DNA of 64,000 nt from Pardosa pseudoannulata (Eukaryota > Arthropoda > Arachnida > Araneae > Lycosidae): the NCBI GenBank assembly GCA_032207245.1, contig CM063504.1, positions 87,017,575 through 87,081,574 of the forward strand, given 5' to 3'. Positions 1 through 11,375 of this stretch are shown here, in pieces (within the stretch, counting starts at the first letter, position 1; each line of letters begins with the position of its first letter). The notes under the pieces are model-generated. The model worked only from the letters and a program-made list of their open reading frames with translations. It had not been told where the DNA came from and did no database searches. The position numbers were made by a program, and so were the translations under genes.

Positions 1-2230
1 TACACTTCTTAATTTTGGTTATCTTTGAATTTTGTTAAAAATGAGAATACACTTGTGTGCAAGTTCAAAACAACTAATTTGTTGCCACACCTCTCGACTT
101 TTGAAATCTGTTCTCAGCCTTGCAACAATGAACAGAAAAGTGAGGCATTAACAGTTTTAAGTAGATATTAACAGCTCTAAGATGATTTATTTGGATGGTT
201 TATTATCTAAAAGAAAAGCGATCTCTTGGTTTTTTAAAGCGTCAGTTTTTTTTTTGTGTGTGTGTGTGTGTGTGTGCTCATCAGTTCGTCGAATGTCATT
301 CAGAGCTACGGGGTTCTCTTTGATACACAAGGTTTCTGATTGACATCTTAGGTAAATATACACTAGTTCTTTTTTAAAAGTTGGTAAATTCTTGCATTGT
401 TTCCCCCAGTTTCACATGACTGAGTCAATTTAAGAAGATGTTAAATTTAAAAATATCGAATTGTTTAAATTGGCTCATTAAACACGGATGTAAAATTTGT
501 ATCTTCAAAGTTTTTAAATTTATGAATATAATTACATTTATGGGGGAACTTTTTTAAACTAACGAGCACTATAAATGGCCTCCATGTTTGTTTTCCACCA
601 AATTCCATGCATTCACAATTCTAAAGTTATTCTATTTATCTTGTGTTGAAGATACAAGTGTTGTGTATAGAGTTATTTTATAATATATAGAATAAGACTG
701 TCAGTAAAAATTTGATTCTTTATGTTACACACTGATAAAGTAAAAAACTGTTAAAATGCTCGTTTTTATTGTATCGGTAATGTTTCTGTAAAAAATAAAT
801 CTAGAGCTATCTAAAATTTCGTTTACAGACTTATGTAAAAAGCTTTAATAGCAAAGAGGACTTGGGAGCAAAAATATTAATACCTGACATTCCAATTATT
901 TAATGTATTACTTCGAATAACCTAGTTTTCTTTTAAAAGATTATCATGTCTCTTTTAAATTGAACGGAAGTTGGCTGCATAAAATTTTATGCTCCACAGC
1001 ATGTCATTTATGTTTTTTCTAAACTAGTTTAACTGAACAATTTGTACAGTGCCTATAATTGAAATATTATTATTGTTTTTTCTTGCTTTACAGTCTGTCA
1101 CGTTCATTTGAAAAGGCTTCATTTTAATGAGTTCAATTTACCGAATACATAAGCCATTATGTAAGTATGCAATGTTGTCAATGTGGCATCGGGAACACTC
1201 GTTTATTGCCTTTTTTCTTTTTAATGCAAGTAATTTCTTTTCTTAAAAAACTAAAGTGTGGATTTTTTCAACGTTTTTATTTTATGTAAGTGGTTTTTTT
1301 TAATCCTTTTAAGAGATTGGAAACACTGTATATTTTTCTATGTAATTCCCTTTTCCCTTAAGTTCTTTTAAAATGTTCTGTATGTGTTGGAAATCTCCCC
1401 CGGTGCATAAATAATGATTCTAGTTGCATGTTAATAGGCATTTCGTATTTATATGACGATGCATTTTAGATTTATTACAAGGTTAAATGCTTATATTCTG
1501 TAGATAATTATATATTAACAGGTTTTCAGTTTGAAATTTAAGTATAAATGCTTTTAGCAAGACTTGCTAGATTTATATTTGTGTTAACAAACGTAATCTG
1601 AGTGAATCATTGTGTATTTTAGTCATTTTGTTTTTAATGACCATTGATCTATAAAACAGTAGCCATTCAAAATTTAAAGAGTGCTCCAAATTTTATTTTC
1701 AGGATGGAGCCCAAAATGACACTTCAAACTTTTTAAAGTAAGAAATCACTTTAAATCGGCGATCTAACAGATCTAGCAAGAAATGTTGATCAATTTTTCC
1801 GTAATCGGATCGACACTGTCGTGTAGCTCTCGTTTAATTTTAGGTATTTACCTATGATCGAATTTATAGTTGTCATTTATTTTGTTAGTCACAAAGACTA
1901 AATATTATTTGGGTTGCGTTGTGTAGATTATTTAAGTTCAAAATTCAACCACAGGTTCTGAGAGACTACAGACTTAAAATAAAAAAATAAACTAATAAGC
2001 TAAATTAAGAATAACTGAAATCAGCTTAAAATAAAAAAAGCAAATTTATTATGATATATATATACATGACTAATATACAAAAATTTGATAAAGTTTCATA
2101 AGATTTACTTTTTTAACACGTTCAATTAAGTGCCACACTAATTAAGATTTGACAATAATAATTTTCCATCAATTAGTTAGCTATATATAAGAGAGAGGAC
2201 CTACTCTCAATTTCAAATATTTAAAATCAG
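1..2230. other. AT-rich non-coding stretch
   Basis: No reading frame with coding character was found on either strand. The stretch has many short A and T runs and a (GT)n microsatellite near 255-277. It could be intron or intergenic sequence. Nothing else can be supported. Confidence 0.5.
255..277. repeat. (GT)n microsatellite
   Basis: About eleven GT units directly follow a run of T. It is a simple repeat with no gene beside it. Confidence 0.9.
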
Positions 2231-2967
2231 TACCTTTGTGGGTCTATATGGTGTGCCAAGGCGGTACTCCGGTTGGACGCTTTTGTGAAATGGCGTAGAT
2301 ACTTTGCGTCTTACCTCAATTGATGAGGACAACGTTGACTCCAGTCTCATTACTGGTCTGGGGCCTACTTAATAACGGGGTTATTTTGAAAAGTGGATAA
2401 GCTGGAAACTTCTGGTCGTTGCGAGATGTCGAGGTCTTTCTTGGGCCCAACTCCTTTGATCCCCGTACTCTGTCCTCAAGTCCTGAACACTTGCCGTCGA
2501 ACGCTCGACCTCCGAACTCTGATAGTCGAATTTCTCTTTGCCGAAAGATGGCCGACTGGTTAGGGTGCTGGCCTTCGGTACCGGAGTTCGTGAGTTCGAA
2601 TCCCACAGTGGCATGGATGTTCGTAGCTGTTCGGAATCGGCTTTAAGCTGTAGGTCCCGGTCTCATTAGCCCTCGTGTTGCAAAAAGTAGACCGTAGCAC
2701 TCCAAATCAAACGAAACTGAATTTATCTCATCAACTTCTGACCTCTGACAGTCGGACTCCTCTACTCGACTCGACTGCCGAACACCCCCTTCCTCTTGAC
2801 TTTTATTTTATATTATTTTCATCTATCTTCTTTTTGCCCAATCGGGAGAGTTGTATAAATATAATTGGTCTCCTTTACCCCGCCTTGAAACAGCAAACAT
2901 GGGAAAATCTTGCCTCTTCAAATTGGGCACTGTCCCTTAGGGACTCATAAATAACTCCACAAAGGTA
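2231..2967. mobile_element. Element bounded by 11-bp inverted termini, hosting a SINE
   Basis: The segment begins TACCTTTGTGG (2231-2241) and ends CCACAAAGGTA (2957-2967), a perfect 11-bp inverted repeat. It is clearly richer in GC than its flanks and holds a TATA-like TATAAATA near 2853 on the plus strand. A SINE copy sits inside at about 2541-2718; without it the element is about 550 bp. The inner TGTGG...CCACA termini would also suit a solo LTR, but the matching outer bases are inverted rather than direct, which favours a TIR element. No coding domain is visible. Confidence 0.5.
2541..2718 (+). mobile_element. tRNA-derived SINE, copy A
   Basis: This is a plus-strand copy of the window's main SINE. 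The head carries an A-box-like TGGCCGACTGG and a B-box-like GTTCGAATCC, as expected for an internal RNA polymerase III promoter. The body contains the shared GGTCCCGGTCTCATTAGCCC block, and the tail is a degraded CCAAA repeat. Possible target duplications are GAATTTCTCT before and GAATTTATCT after (9 of 10). It lies inside the inverted-terminus element at 2231-2967 and so inserted later. Confidence 0.85.
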
Positions 2968-4428
2968 ATTCTTATTTAGTATCATGTACGGAGACGGGAT
3001 TCTAATCTGGGACTGGGATCAGAACCCCGCACGAAAATACTGCAAACGACGAAAAAACCGTTGAATATTTTTTACGGTTATCTGTCCTTTACAAAAGATG
3101 TAATGAGGTCATATTTAGATCCCAAGCATTTTAATTCTCTTATTAATTAATAGCAATTAAATTACTGATCTAAATCGCCTCATCAGACACCTGGTGTTTA
3201 AGAGAACAGATGACATCTCGACAATGTTCAGCATCATATTTATCCTCATAGAATTTGGTAATAAATAACGAATTGCACATTTTCAAAAAATATTCTTCAT
3301 ATACATTAAATTTTGTTTGGCAATTTATCTTTTTACTTTAACTACATTTCTTGAGCGTTTTTAAAAAGGTATGTGCACAAATATTAACAATTATTAAATT
3401 TCCTGAATTGACTGAATTTATTGTATCTTTATTTTGAAAAAATATATTTTATTTATTAGTAATGATATCCGTTGTGAGTGACCTATTTGCCTGTTGTACG
3501 ATTTAAAGAACTGATTGACCATCAGAAAGCTTCCATATCCTTAATATGTGAGGTCCAAAATTGTTTTTAATCGAAAATTCAGATTTCATTAACTTTCGAG
3601 TGTATTTCACTCGTTGGAATAACCTTAGAAATTAGATGTTATTTCTGTCAATTTCACGTTTAAGAGAACTAACACTAAAAAAAAGTTACTCTTTTATAAT
3701 TGTATGTAGCTATTGTAGGATTTATTTCGATGCTTTTGAAAACATTTTACATACCCAATGGAGATTTATTAGTATATGTGTCTACTCCAAATGCACATAT
3801 CTAGCAAATCTCTTTTCGGTTGGATCACTTTCAGAACTGTTCTATATTTTGAAAGGTAAGTATTACATATTTTAATACTGATTTCTTCACTAACACTTGG
3901 TTGTTTTTAATGTTTTTGTTTTTTTACAAATATCCCAACCGATCGAGTAAGGGTCGACCATGTTTGGGAAAAGAGTACCGAACGCTCCTGTCTATCGATT
4001 TCATACTTTACGAAGTCGACTTAAACGTCTTGTCGACCGCAATAACCACTCTTGAACTAATATTTATCTATTATCCGTATCGTTTGAAAATTTCCATTTG
4101 TCCAAATTATAGCAGTGTATGATTGAAATCTATTTTATGAGATCCATAAAAATCAGTGTAAGAATGTTCTCCTTGCTAGGATATTTATTTCATTCTTTGA
4201 ACTGCCTAGATTGTGTAGTGGTTAGCATATTGTGTTCTGGTTCGATATGTTTTTGCTGTCCACTCATAGGAAATAAAGTTGTGCACTCCTATAATAAAAC
4301 GGTCAACAAAATCTGCAGCTTTGTAGAGGACAATGTTAAAAAAGGCTATAAATTGCAAATAAAGTTTTATACTTTCTTGATGCCCACTTTTTTATTCACT
4401 GCAGCTGGCAATGCAGACGGATATCTTA
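2968..4428. other. Non-coding stretch with the left arm of an inverted repeat
   Basis: Apart from the inverted-repeat arm at about 3220-3900, no feature is supported. Open frames at 3636-3875, 3901-4122 and 4119-4505 have biased, low-complexity composition and no recognisable domain. The last of them runs into a MITE. Confidence 0.5.
3220..3900 (+). repeat. Left arm of a roughly 0.7-kb inverted repeat
   Basis: This arm matches the reverse complement of about 6455-7225 in several separated blocks. One block around ATTTATCCTCATAGAATTTGG near 3238 pairs with the sequence near 7205. Another with AACTTTCGAGTGTATTTCAC near 3590 pairs with the one near 6870. The block with TCTTTTCGGTTGGAT near 3810 pairs with the one near 6510. 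The arms differ by substitutions and indels, so the duplication is not recent. Both keep a splice-donor-like AAAGGTAAGTAT. It may be two inverted copies of an uncharacterised transposon. Confidence 0.75.
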
Positions 4429-4592
4429 ATAAGGCAATTTGTCGCAACGTCATGAACTACTATAATGCCCTTCCCATTCATTTTCATATTTACAACAGCC
4501 AATAGACAAACAATAAACTGCCCTTCCGTTTGAAACTAAAGCCAGAATTATCATAATTTGAGAATTTGCCCTACTGCGTGAAATCGCCTTAT
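4429..4592 (+). mobile_element. 164-bp MITE, copy 1
   Basis: It begins ATAAGGCAATTT and ends AAATCGCCTTAT, an imperfect inverted pair that continues with CGCA/TGCG a few bases further in. Three other copies in the window have exactly the same length and near-identical sequence. It has no coding capacity and is best read as a non-autonomous DNA transposon. The target duplication cannot be fixed, because ATAAGG is shared by all copies and the flanks differ. Confidence 0.85.
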
Positions 4593-5010
4593 TCTAAACA
4601 CGACTGGAAAGCTGTTATTTGTTTAGCACCACCTGGCAAATGAATGAACCCCAACTTCAGAGAAAATTGGGACCACGAACCTATTTTACTTGCCTTTAAT
4701 GAACATTGTGGATCTTTGGCTCGAACTCAAACCCTCAAGTTCTTAGATCGACGCCTTTACCAACTGAGTTCCTCTATCAATTTAACTAATAGGAAAACTA
4801 ACAGAGAGCGCATTACTGTTATTCACTGTCGACCGTTAGGGGAAAGAAATTATAAAAGTAAACTGGGATGGACGGTTGGGAGCTTACCACGTTGTTAGGT
4901 TCTCTTCAGGATCTTATTTGATAAAATACGATCTGCTGTAATAAGAAAAAACAGCACTACTTAGTTTCCCCACTCTTTGAGTGTAATCGTTCCTATGAAT
5001 TGTTTAACAT
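4593..5010. other. Intervening sequence with a tRNA-like fragment
   Basis: Apart from the tRNA-related segment at 4713-4772, nothing was recognised. The open frame at 4644-4898 runs through that segment and is not credible as a gene. Confidence 0.4.
4713..4772 (-). mobile_element. tRNA-related SINE fragment, second family
   Basis: Read on the minus strand, the segment has an A-box-like CTCAGTTGGTAAAGG followed about 35 bases later by a B-box-like GGTTTGAGTTCGAGCC. No acceptor stem can be closed around it, so it is not called a tRNA gene. It differs from the main SINE family and may be the head of another tRNA-derived SINE. Confidence 0.4.
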
Positions 5011-5440
5011 AAGGCCGATAGAGGACGTTTTCAGCCGCTAGATGGCTTTTAACACCGAAAAACTATAATTTACTGAAATTTCTTATTGCATCTAGAAGGG
5101 AGGGCGGGTTAGGAACTCTTCTTACTTTATCATCTAGAAGTTATGTTACAAGACATTTCAACCAAATGGATTTTTGTAAGACCGCTAGGTGGCGTTGTTA
5201 TAGAATTTCTTGGTGACCGCTAGAGGGCTTTTGACATAGAAAATGTTTAAAAGTACTACACCTAGAAGGGAGGGCGGGTTGCGAACTTTTGTCCATGACC
5301 ATTGCGTATATTTCTGTGTAGTTTGTCATGCAACAGGATAGGTGGCGCTGTTTCGGATTTTTTGGTGGCCGCTAGAGGGATTAGTGACATAGAAAATGTA
5401 TAAAAGTAGCTGCACCTAGAAGGGAGGGCGGGTTGGGAAT
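5011..5440 (+). repeat. Three-unit tandem repeat with CTCF-like motifs
   Basis: A 19-bp GC-rich block, CTAGAAGGGAGGGCGGGTT, occurs at 5092-5110, 5262-5280 and 5416-5434, so the period is about 154-170 bp. Each unit also holds a CCGCTAG-type motif: CCGCTAGATGGC (5035-5046), CCGCTAGGTGGCG (5182-5194), CCGCTAGAGGGC (5217-5228), TAGGTGGCGCTG (5339-5350) and CCGCTAGAGGGA (5369-5380). These resemble the core of the insulator protein CTCF binding site. Whether they are bound is not known. Confidence 0.75.
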
Positions 5441-5449
5441 TCACATGGT

Positions 5450-6450
5450 ACCCATTTGCTTAAGCTTTTCTAGTTATTACATTCTAGCTTACGACGTTGC
5501 ACGGGCTCTTCTCAGGATCCTGCATATTTCATTCACACTTTCTCCCATTTAAGGAGGGTGCTGAACTCTAATTGACAATCGGATTACTGACCATTATGGG
5601 CTTTATAAGGAAGGGACCACTTCCTTCTTTTAAAAATGGTGAACGATTTTATGGTTGTCAATTAGTCTCATTGTAACTTAAGATGGCAAACTATGTAGAA
5701 GGTAGAATGTTCACCATATTTTCGCGGAACAAATCCAATATGGTGGTCTTTTCAGAAATGAGTGAAGAATAAATGTACAATAAAATATGTATTAAAATCT
5801 AAACGTTTCTTAGAAATTGAGAATTTCAAAAGTACTACGGAGTAATTTCCCAGTATAAAAGCTATAGATTTACCACAGTTCCGGAGATTGAACACATTCC
5901 TTGTTCTCAATTAAAATTCTAACAAAAAAGGTTAATAACTTGACACACAGCTTTCATTCTAAACACTATGATAGCCCGTCGCTGGCGTGGTACGTTTCAG
6001 AGTAGTAAGACCAAAGGTAGACTGTGGAGTTCGAAACCGTCTCAATCATTCGCTACCCATCTCTACTAATTGGAAAAAACCTCTGATTAAGATTCAGAAA
6101 AAGTTAAATTTAAAATAGCAGGAAGCAATACAGTCTGTTTTGTTACATGATACTATTACCCTTGGAGAAGGGGGTAACAAGAAGTGTGGCATCACATACT
6201 TTAAGAGGCTTTTAAATTACCAAAATTCGGAGGTATTTTCTTAGTTGGGGTTAATTTCTTAATCGCAGACATTTTTATTAGATTTTAGACAGTAACAATA
6301 AAGATTCTTTTTGGTATAGAAAATTTTCGACATCAGTTTTGGGTGTACCGAAGCTGACAGAATGTTTCCAAATAGAACGAAGTACATATATCTTAAAAGT
6401 TTATAAAATGACTTGTAATAATAAGTGACCATAAAAATAATCAATTTAGG
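5450..6450. other. Non-coding stretch
   Basis: No feature could be supported. A segment near 5985-6060 has a weak B-box-like GAGTTCGAAAC, possibly a very old SINE remnant, but it is too diverged to call. Confidence 0.4.
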
Positions 6451-6454
6451 GAAG

Positions 6455-7225
6455 AGATAAAGGTTTAAAATGTTTCATACTTACCTTTCGAAATATAGAA
6501 AAGTTATCCAACCGAAAAGAGATTTGTTAGATATGTGCATTTAGAGCAGACACATATACTAATAAGTCTCCATTGGGTACATTTGAACACGAAATAAATT
6601 AAACATTATCACTATTATAACAATCAATAATAATTATGACTACAGGAAATTTCACCCATTAATAAAATACAGTCGATAGAAATAGTGCAACACATTTTAA
6701 ATAGCAATAAAGGGTTTCTAAAAAAATTCTGTATAAAAAAAGATATCTTTATACCAGATTCGTATAAAAAAAGAAAAAGAATTAATTTTTCAGTGTTAGT
6801 TCATGAAATTGACAGACAAATAGCCTCAAATTTCTAAATATATAAAAACTTTTAGAGTTGTCCCAACGAATGAAATACACTCGAAAGTTATTAAAAAATG
6901 GCTATTTGTTGAGAATGCGGAAGCTTTCAGATGGCCAATCAGCTCTAAAAATCATACAGCAAACAAACAGGTCCCTACCAACGGTTGTTATTAATGAATA
7001 AAAATATATTGTTTCAAAATAACGATACAATAGATTCAATCAGTTGATTAAGGGAATTGAATGATCATTATTATCGCTACAGATAACTTTTTACAAACTC
7101 GCAAGAAATTAGCCAAGTAAAAAGATAAATCGACAAATAAAACGTAATGTATATGCAGAAAATTTAAAAAGAAATATGGAATTATTTATAACCAAATTCT
7201 GTGAGGATAAATATAAGGCTTCATT
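6455..7225 (-). repeat. Right arm of a roughly 0.7-kb inverted repeat
   Basis: This is the reverse-complement partner of about 3220-3900, separated from it by about 2.5 kb that holds a MITE and the CTCF-like repeat. The block order matches the left arm when read on the minus strand. It is longer than the left arm, so indels have accumulated. Confidence 0.75.
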
Positions 7226-8505
7226 TCCATTATGTGATTAGTAACAAATCGATCAAAGCGTTAACAACTAAATCTGTTCGATCGTAGTTTTAACGTGCTC
7301 TCTTAACCCAAAACATTTCGTAAAATTTTTGAAATGGTAATATGCTGACAAAATCTGTAATGTTCTTCATTTTAAAGGGCTATTGGTTTATAGATTTATA
7401 GTCCTTGAAAGAAATGGCTAAAATGTAACGAGACTCATTTGTATCACGTTTGTTAACACAAATATAGAACACTGTCTTGAATCTTAACAAGCATAAAATA
7501 AATGTATTGTTAAAAGAGTTTATACTCGTATAAATACTTATATCCAGACTGTAAATGTATTAATATATACTTATGTATAAAATACAAACATTTAACCTTG
7601 TAATGAAACTCGAATACACACATAAAGCAAATTTATATATAATTCTTCACTTAAACTTGTTTAAAAATAGTAAAATGTACCTAAACACCATTCAATGACA
7701 TTCGTTTAAAAGAAAACCCTTATTAAAGTCATTACTGGAATTTTATTGTAATTTAAAATCCAATTTAAAACAGTTTAGGAGAATAGAATCAAAAAAATTT
7801 TTTAAAGAAATTAAAAAAACCTGTAAAATATTTTAATAATCTTCCCATCTCAAGTCTACTCCAAATGTATTATATAAATGCTTTCTACGTACATCTGTGC
7901 AGGAATTTTTAGATAAATCTGGAATTATATTTTTAAAAAAAGACAGTTAAATACAGTGCATTTTGACAGTTTTTTAAAATACTGTTTGTGTATAACAAAA
8001 TAATGAATCAACTTTTTACTTATTCCATTCGCAGTTTTATCCTATACATGACAGAAAATTCATATACATAATTTAACGCTTGCATGCTCAACAAAAAATA
8101 AGACTTGGACACAGTTTGTAATGCATAAAATTTGAAGGAAAGAAAAACAGGGTAAAAAGACATTTACAATTTTCATTTGATAAAAAATGCTATACATTAC
8201 ATTATATGCACGAGTAACTTTCAAAATAGTGAAAACACAGATATAAGCTTTTTCACATATGTTTGCATATGTGAGAACATTATGGTCCAATTGTAACAAT
8301 TCGACATTTTTAAGATTAAAGTTCCTTTCAATTGACTTCATTGTGTTAAATTCTAAAACAGTATACGAATTAACAAACTTTACAAAAAGAATTATTCACC
8401 TTAAGTGTCCGTTCGATAGTTACCATTGAAAACGTCGTGTTTAGATGCATGAGAACCCTGTAGCTATGATTCTGGTGGAGCTATCGAAGCTCAACGATTT
8501 AATGT
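7226..8505. other. AT-rich non-coding stretch
   Basis: Nothing beyond chance open frames is visible. The frame at 8060-8341 on the minus strand has no recognisable domain and no convincing splice sites. Confidence 0.4.
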
Positions 8506-8795
8506 GGCCTCCACACTATGGCCAATTGTTCCCCACTCCAGTACTGGTCCTGATGGTGACCTTGGACGATAGTTCAAGAATTTCATCCACACACTAGGCC
8601 ACTAAATGAGCAGAGCGCGTGGATCCATCCATAGAGTCTATTGCGCACTCTAGTAGCGTATGCTGGCTTTCTTCGCTGCTTCCGATGCCATCCTTCGCCA
8701 AGGCCATTTTATCGGCTACCATTGTCAACCTCGTTATGCCATGCCCCCTCCATACAGTGGTAATGGCTTGCAGTGGACCATAGTGTGGAAAGGCC
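8506..8795 (+). mobile_element. Non-autonomous TIR element, family 2, copy 1
   Basis: The ends are inverted: GGCCTCCACACTATGG at the left and CCATAGTGTGGAAAGGCC at the right. The interior is alignable along its length with 21311-21613. Shared landmarks include CAGTACTGGTCCTGATGG, GCCACTAAATGAG and TGGTAATGGCTTGCAGTGGA. Interior open frames are short and differ between copies, so the element is unlikely to code. Confidence 0.75.
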
Positions 8796-9006
8796 TTAAT
8801 AAGTGAAGCAAAAAAAATTATGACACCATTGATTATCAAGAAACTCGTTCAAACATTAAAGAATTAAATGTCAAATTTAATCTTTTTTCAACTGTTAATA
8901 CCACCAAATTTATACTTATCTGTAACATTTTCAGTTCACTGCTGAGTCGAGAACAAGTCGGGAGGTGAGGCAACAAATGAGGTTTTAGAGGTTGCACATA
9001 AGTATA

Positions 9007-9140
9007 GGGCCGGTGTCATCACTGTCAATTAACAGGTAACCGCGATTAACCCATGGTGCCAACCAATGGTTGGACTCAATTCTCCGTTTAAACAGAGATT
9101 AATCGAGGTTAGCATTAAACGACTTTGTTGAGACCGGCCC
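9007..9140. mobile_element. 134-bp fold-back MITE
   Basis: The segment starts GGGCCGGT and ends ACCGGCCC, and the inverted similarity extends about 45 bp inward through a CTAACC/GTAACC plus CGATTAA motif. ATA flanks both ends, compatible with a 3-bp duplication, but this is too short to be decisive. Only one copy was seen in the window. Confidence 0.65.
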
Positions 9141-9523
9141 ATAGCGTCCTTTTCAACAAAATTTAGAGATAACCAATATCAACAAAAGTGCAAAGCAATT
9201 TGTAAAAACCATTTTCATCTTATAAAAAATAGAATAAAAGCCTGATCTTACGATGATTAACAACTCATTTAATTATAATGAATTACAGGTAATCGTAAAA
9301 TTATATTAAGATCTCAGGAAGTTCAATTGCATAGCGTTTAATCTACGGTTATTTCTAATCAGCTGTTATGTATAATTCACCCTTGATTTGACACACACAC
9401 TTTTTTATTTTACGAAGAGATGGCATCCTTAGGATAAAATTGAATTTAGTCTTTTTTTGAGTGGAGCCATTCTCGAGTGTACAGTCCTCTAAAAAGAAGC
9501 ACATTTCTTTTTTGTTTTTACAG

Positions 9524-9721
9524 TTCTTACATTTGCTAATAACAAGCAAAAATTGGGACAATTACATGAAAGACTTTCACCAAAAATTACAAACTATTTT
9601 TCCAGCTCTTATTAAAAATCCTGTCAAGCATGACTTGCAGAATTTTCCACTGTACAGAAAGTATTTAAAAAAACCTTTTACACATAATTTGTGTAAAAAT
9701 TGTGTTTTATACAGCATTTAG
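9524..9721 (+). CDS. Candidate terminal coding exon, unrecognised
   Basis: A strong acceptor (TTTTTTGTTTTTACAG) ends at 9523. It is followed by 65 open codons in phase 0 and a TAG stop at 9719-9721. The peptide is basic and aromatic, with a mid-section FPALIKNPVKHDL and a late CKNC motif. It shows no transmembrane segment and no family I recognise. The frame stays open through the acceptor to an ATG at 9461, so splicing is inferred. The 3' half of the exon is copied exactly in the next 193 bp. It could be a chance frame. Confidence 0.3.
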   Translation, partial: FLHLLITSKNWDNYMKDFHQKLQTIFPALIKNPVKHDLQNFPLYRKYLKKPFTHNLCKNCVLYSI

Positions 9722-9976
9722 AGTAAATGATAATTATTAATTTCCATCATTAATTTCAAAAACATTAAATCAAAGAACTAAAGAAACTATTTTTCCAGCT
9801 CTTATTAAAAATCCTGTCAAGCATGACTTGCAGAATTTTCCACTGTACAGAAAGTATTTAAAAAAACCTTTTACACATAATTTGTGTAAAAATTGTGTTT
9901 TATACAGCATTTAGAGTAAATGATAATTATTAATTTCCATCATTAATTTCAAAAACATTAAATCAAAGAACTAAAG
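9591..9976 (+). repeat. Perfect 193-bp tandem duplication
   Basis: Positions 9591-9783 and 9784-9976 are adjacent, and no difference was found when reading them base by base. The first unit contains the last 131 bases of the candidate exon at 9524-9721 plus 62 bases after its stop. The lack of divergence implies a very recent duplication, or an assembly artefact. Confidence 0.9.
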
Positions 9977-10204
9977 AAAATCTGTAGAAAAATAATTTTA
10001 TTTAGTCTTAAATATTGTGAGTTTTATTTAACTAAATTCCCAAAATATGTGTTCTTAATACAATAACTAAAAGTATTTCCTGATCAAAACATTATTCTTT
10101 ACAAATTTACATAAAACTTTACAAATCACTTTATAATTAGTTTTTGAATTTGCGGTTTGAAATTCCTCGTCCTTCGCCGTTAATTATTCATCATTTTGTA
10201 ATCT

Positions 10205-11375
10205 GCAAGTTCTGGTACATTTTGTAGAATATATTTTCAAGTTTCAACATATTGTCCATAAATAAAACATGTTTAAAATTTCCAACAAGTGCAACAAATT
10301 TCTCTTTTATTTCGAAATCATATTATATACTTTTCAATGAAAACCCTTCTACATGATGACATTTTAAATATACATTGTTAACGCCTGGTATTTTGTATTT
10401 AGTAATGTGCTGTACTGATAAAAAAATATATGTTTCCAATGAAATTCTCTTTGCTTTATGTCCTTTATTTCGAAATTACATACTTGTCAATGGAAATCCT
10501 TCTACATGATGACATTTTGAATATACATTGTTAACTTCTGGTATTTTGTATTTAGTAACTTGCTGTATTGTTTAGAAAATATACATTTCAATGAAATTAT
10601 CTTTGCTTTATGTAGTTTATTTCTAAACTATATACTTGTTAATGAAAATCCTTCTACATGATGACACTTTGAATACGCATTGTTAATTTCTGGTATTTTG
10701 TATTTAGTAACTTGCAGTACTGTTCAGAAAATATATGTTTCCATTGAAATTCTCTTTGTTTTATGTCGTTTATTTCAAAATTACATACTTGTCAATGGAT
10801 ATCCTTCTACCTGATGTCATTTTGAATTTACATTGTTAATTTCTGGTATTTTGTATTAAGTAACTTGCTGTATTGTTCAAAAAATATACATTTCCAATGA
10901 AATTCTCTCTGCTTTAAATCGTTTATTTCGAAATTACATACTTGTCAATGGAAATCCTTCTACATGATGATAATTTGAATATGGATTGTTAACTTCTGGT
11001 ATTTTGTATTTAGTAATTTGCTGTACTGTTCAAAAAATATATTTTTCCAATGAAATTCTCTTTTCTTTATGTAGTTTATTTCCAAACTACATACTTGTTA
11101 ATGAAAATCCTTCCACACGATGACATTTTGAATATGCATTGTTAATTTCTGGTATTTTGTATTTAGTAACTTGCAGTACTCTTCAGAAAATATGCATTTC
11201 CAATGAAATTCTCTTAGCTTTATGTCGTTTATTTCGAAATTATATTATGTACTTGTCAATGAAAATTCTTCTACACAATAACCTTTTGAATATGCACAGT
11301 TAAATTCTGATATTTTGTATTAGTAACTTACTGTTCTGTTCAGAAAATATGTATTTCCAATGAAATTCTCTATGA
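10205..11375 (+). repeat. 153-bp satellite array, about seven units
   Basis: The landmark GAAATTCTCT (variant GAAATTATCT) recurs at 10441, 10593, 10746, 10899, 11052, 11205 and 11362, spacings of 152, 153, 153, 153, 153 and 157 bp. Each unit also holds CCTTCTACATGATGACA and TCTGGTATTTTGTATTTAGT variants. Units differ from each other at a modest number of positions. The left edge fades into a degenerate unit near 10205. No coding potential is visible. Confidence 0.9.

Noticed and set aside
4119..4505. 128-codon plus-strand open frame
   Set aside because: Its last third is MITE sequence that recurs at three other loci; the rest has no domain.
4713..4772. Functional tRNA gene
   Set aside because: A- and B-box-like sequences are present, but no 7-bp acceptor stem or clean anticodon arm can be formed.
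10205..11375. CRISPR array
   Set aside because: The 153-bp units are contiguous with no unique spacers, and the genome is eukaryotic.
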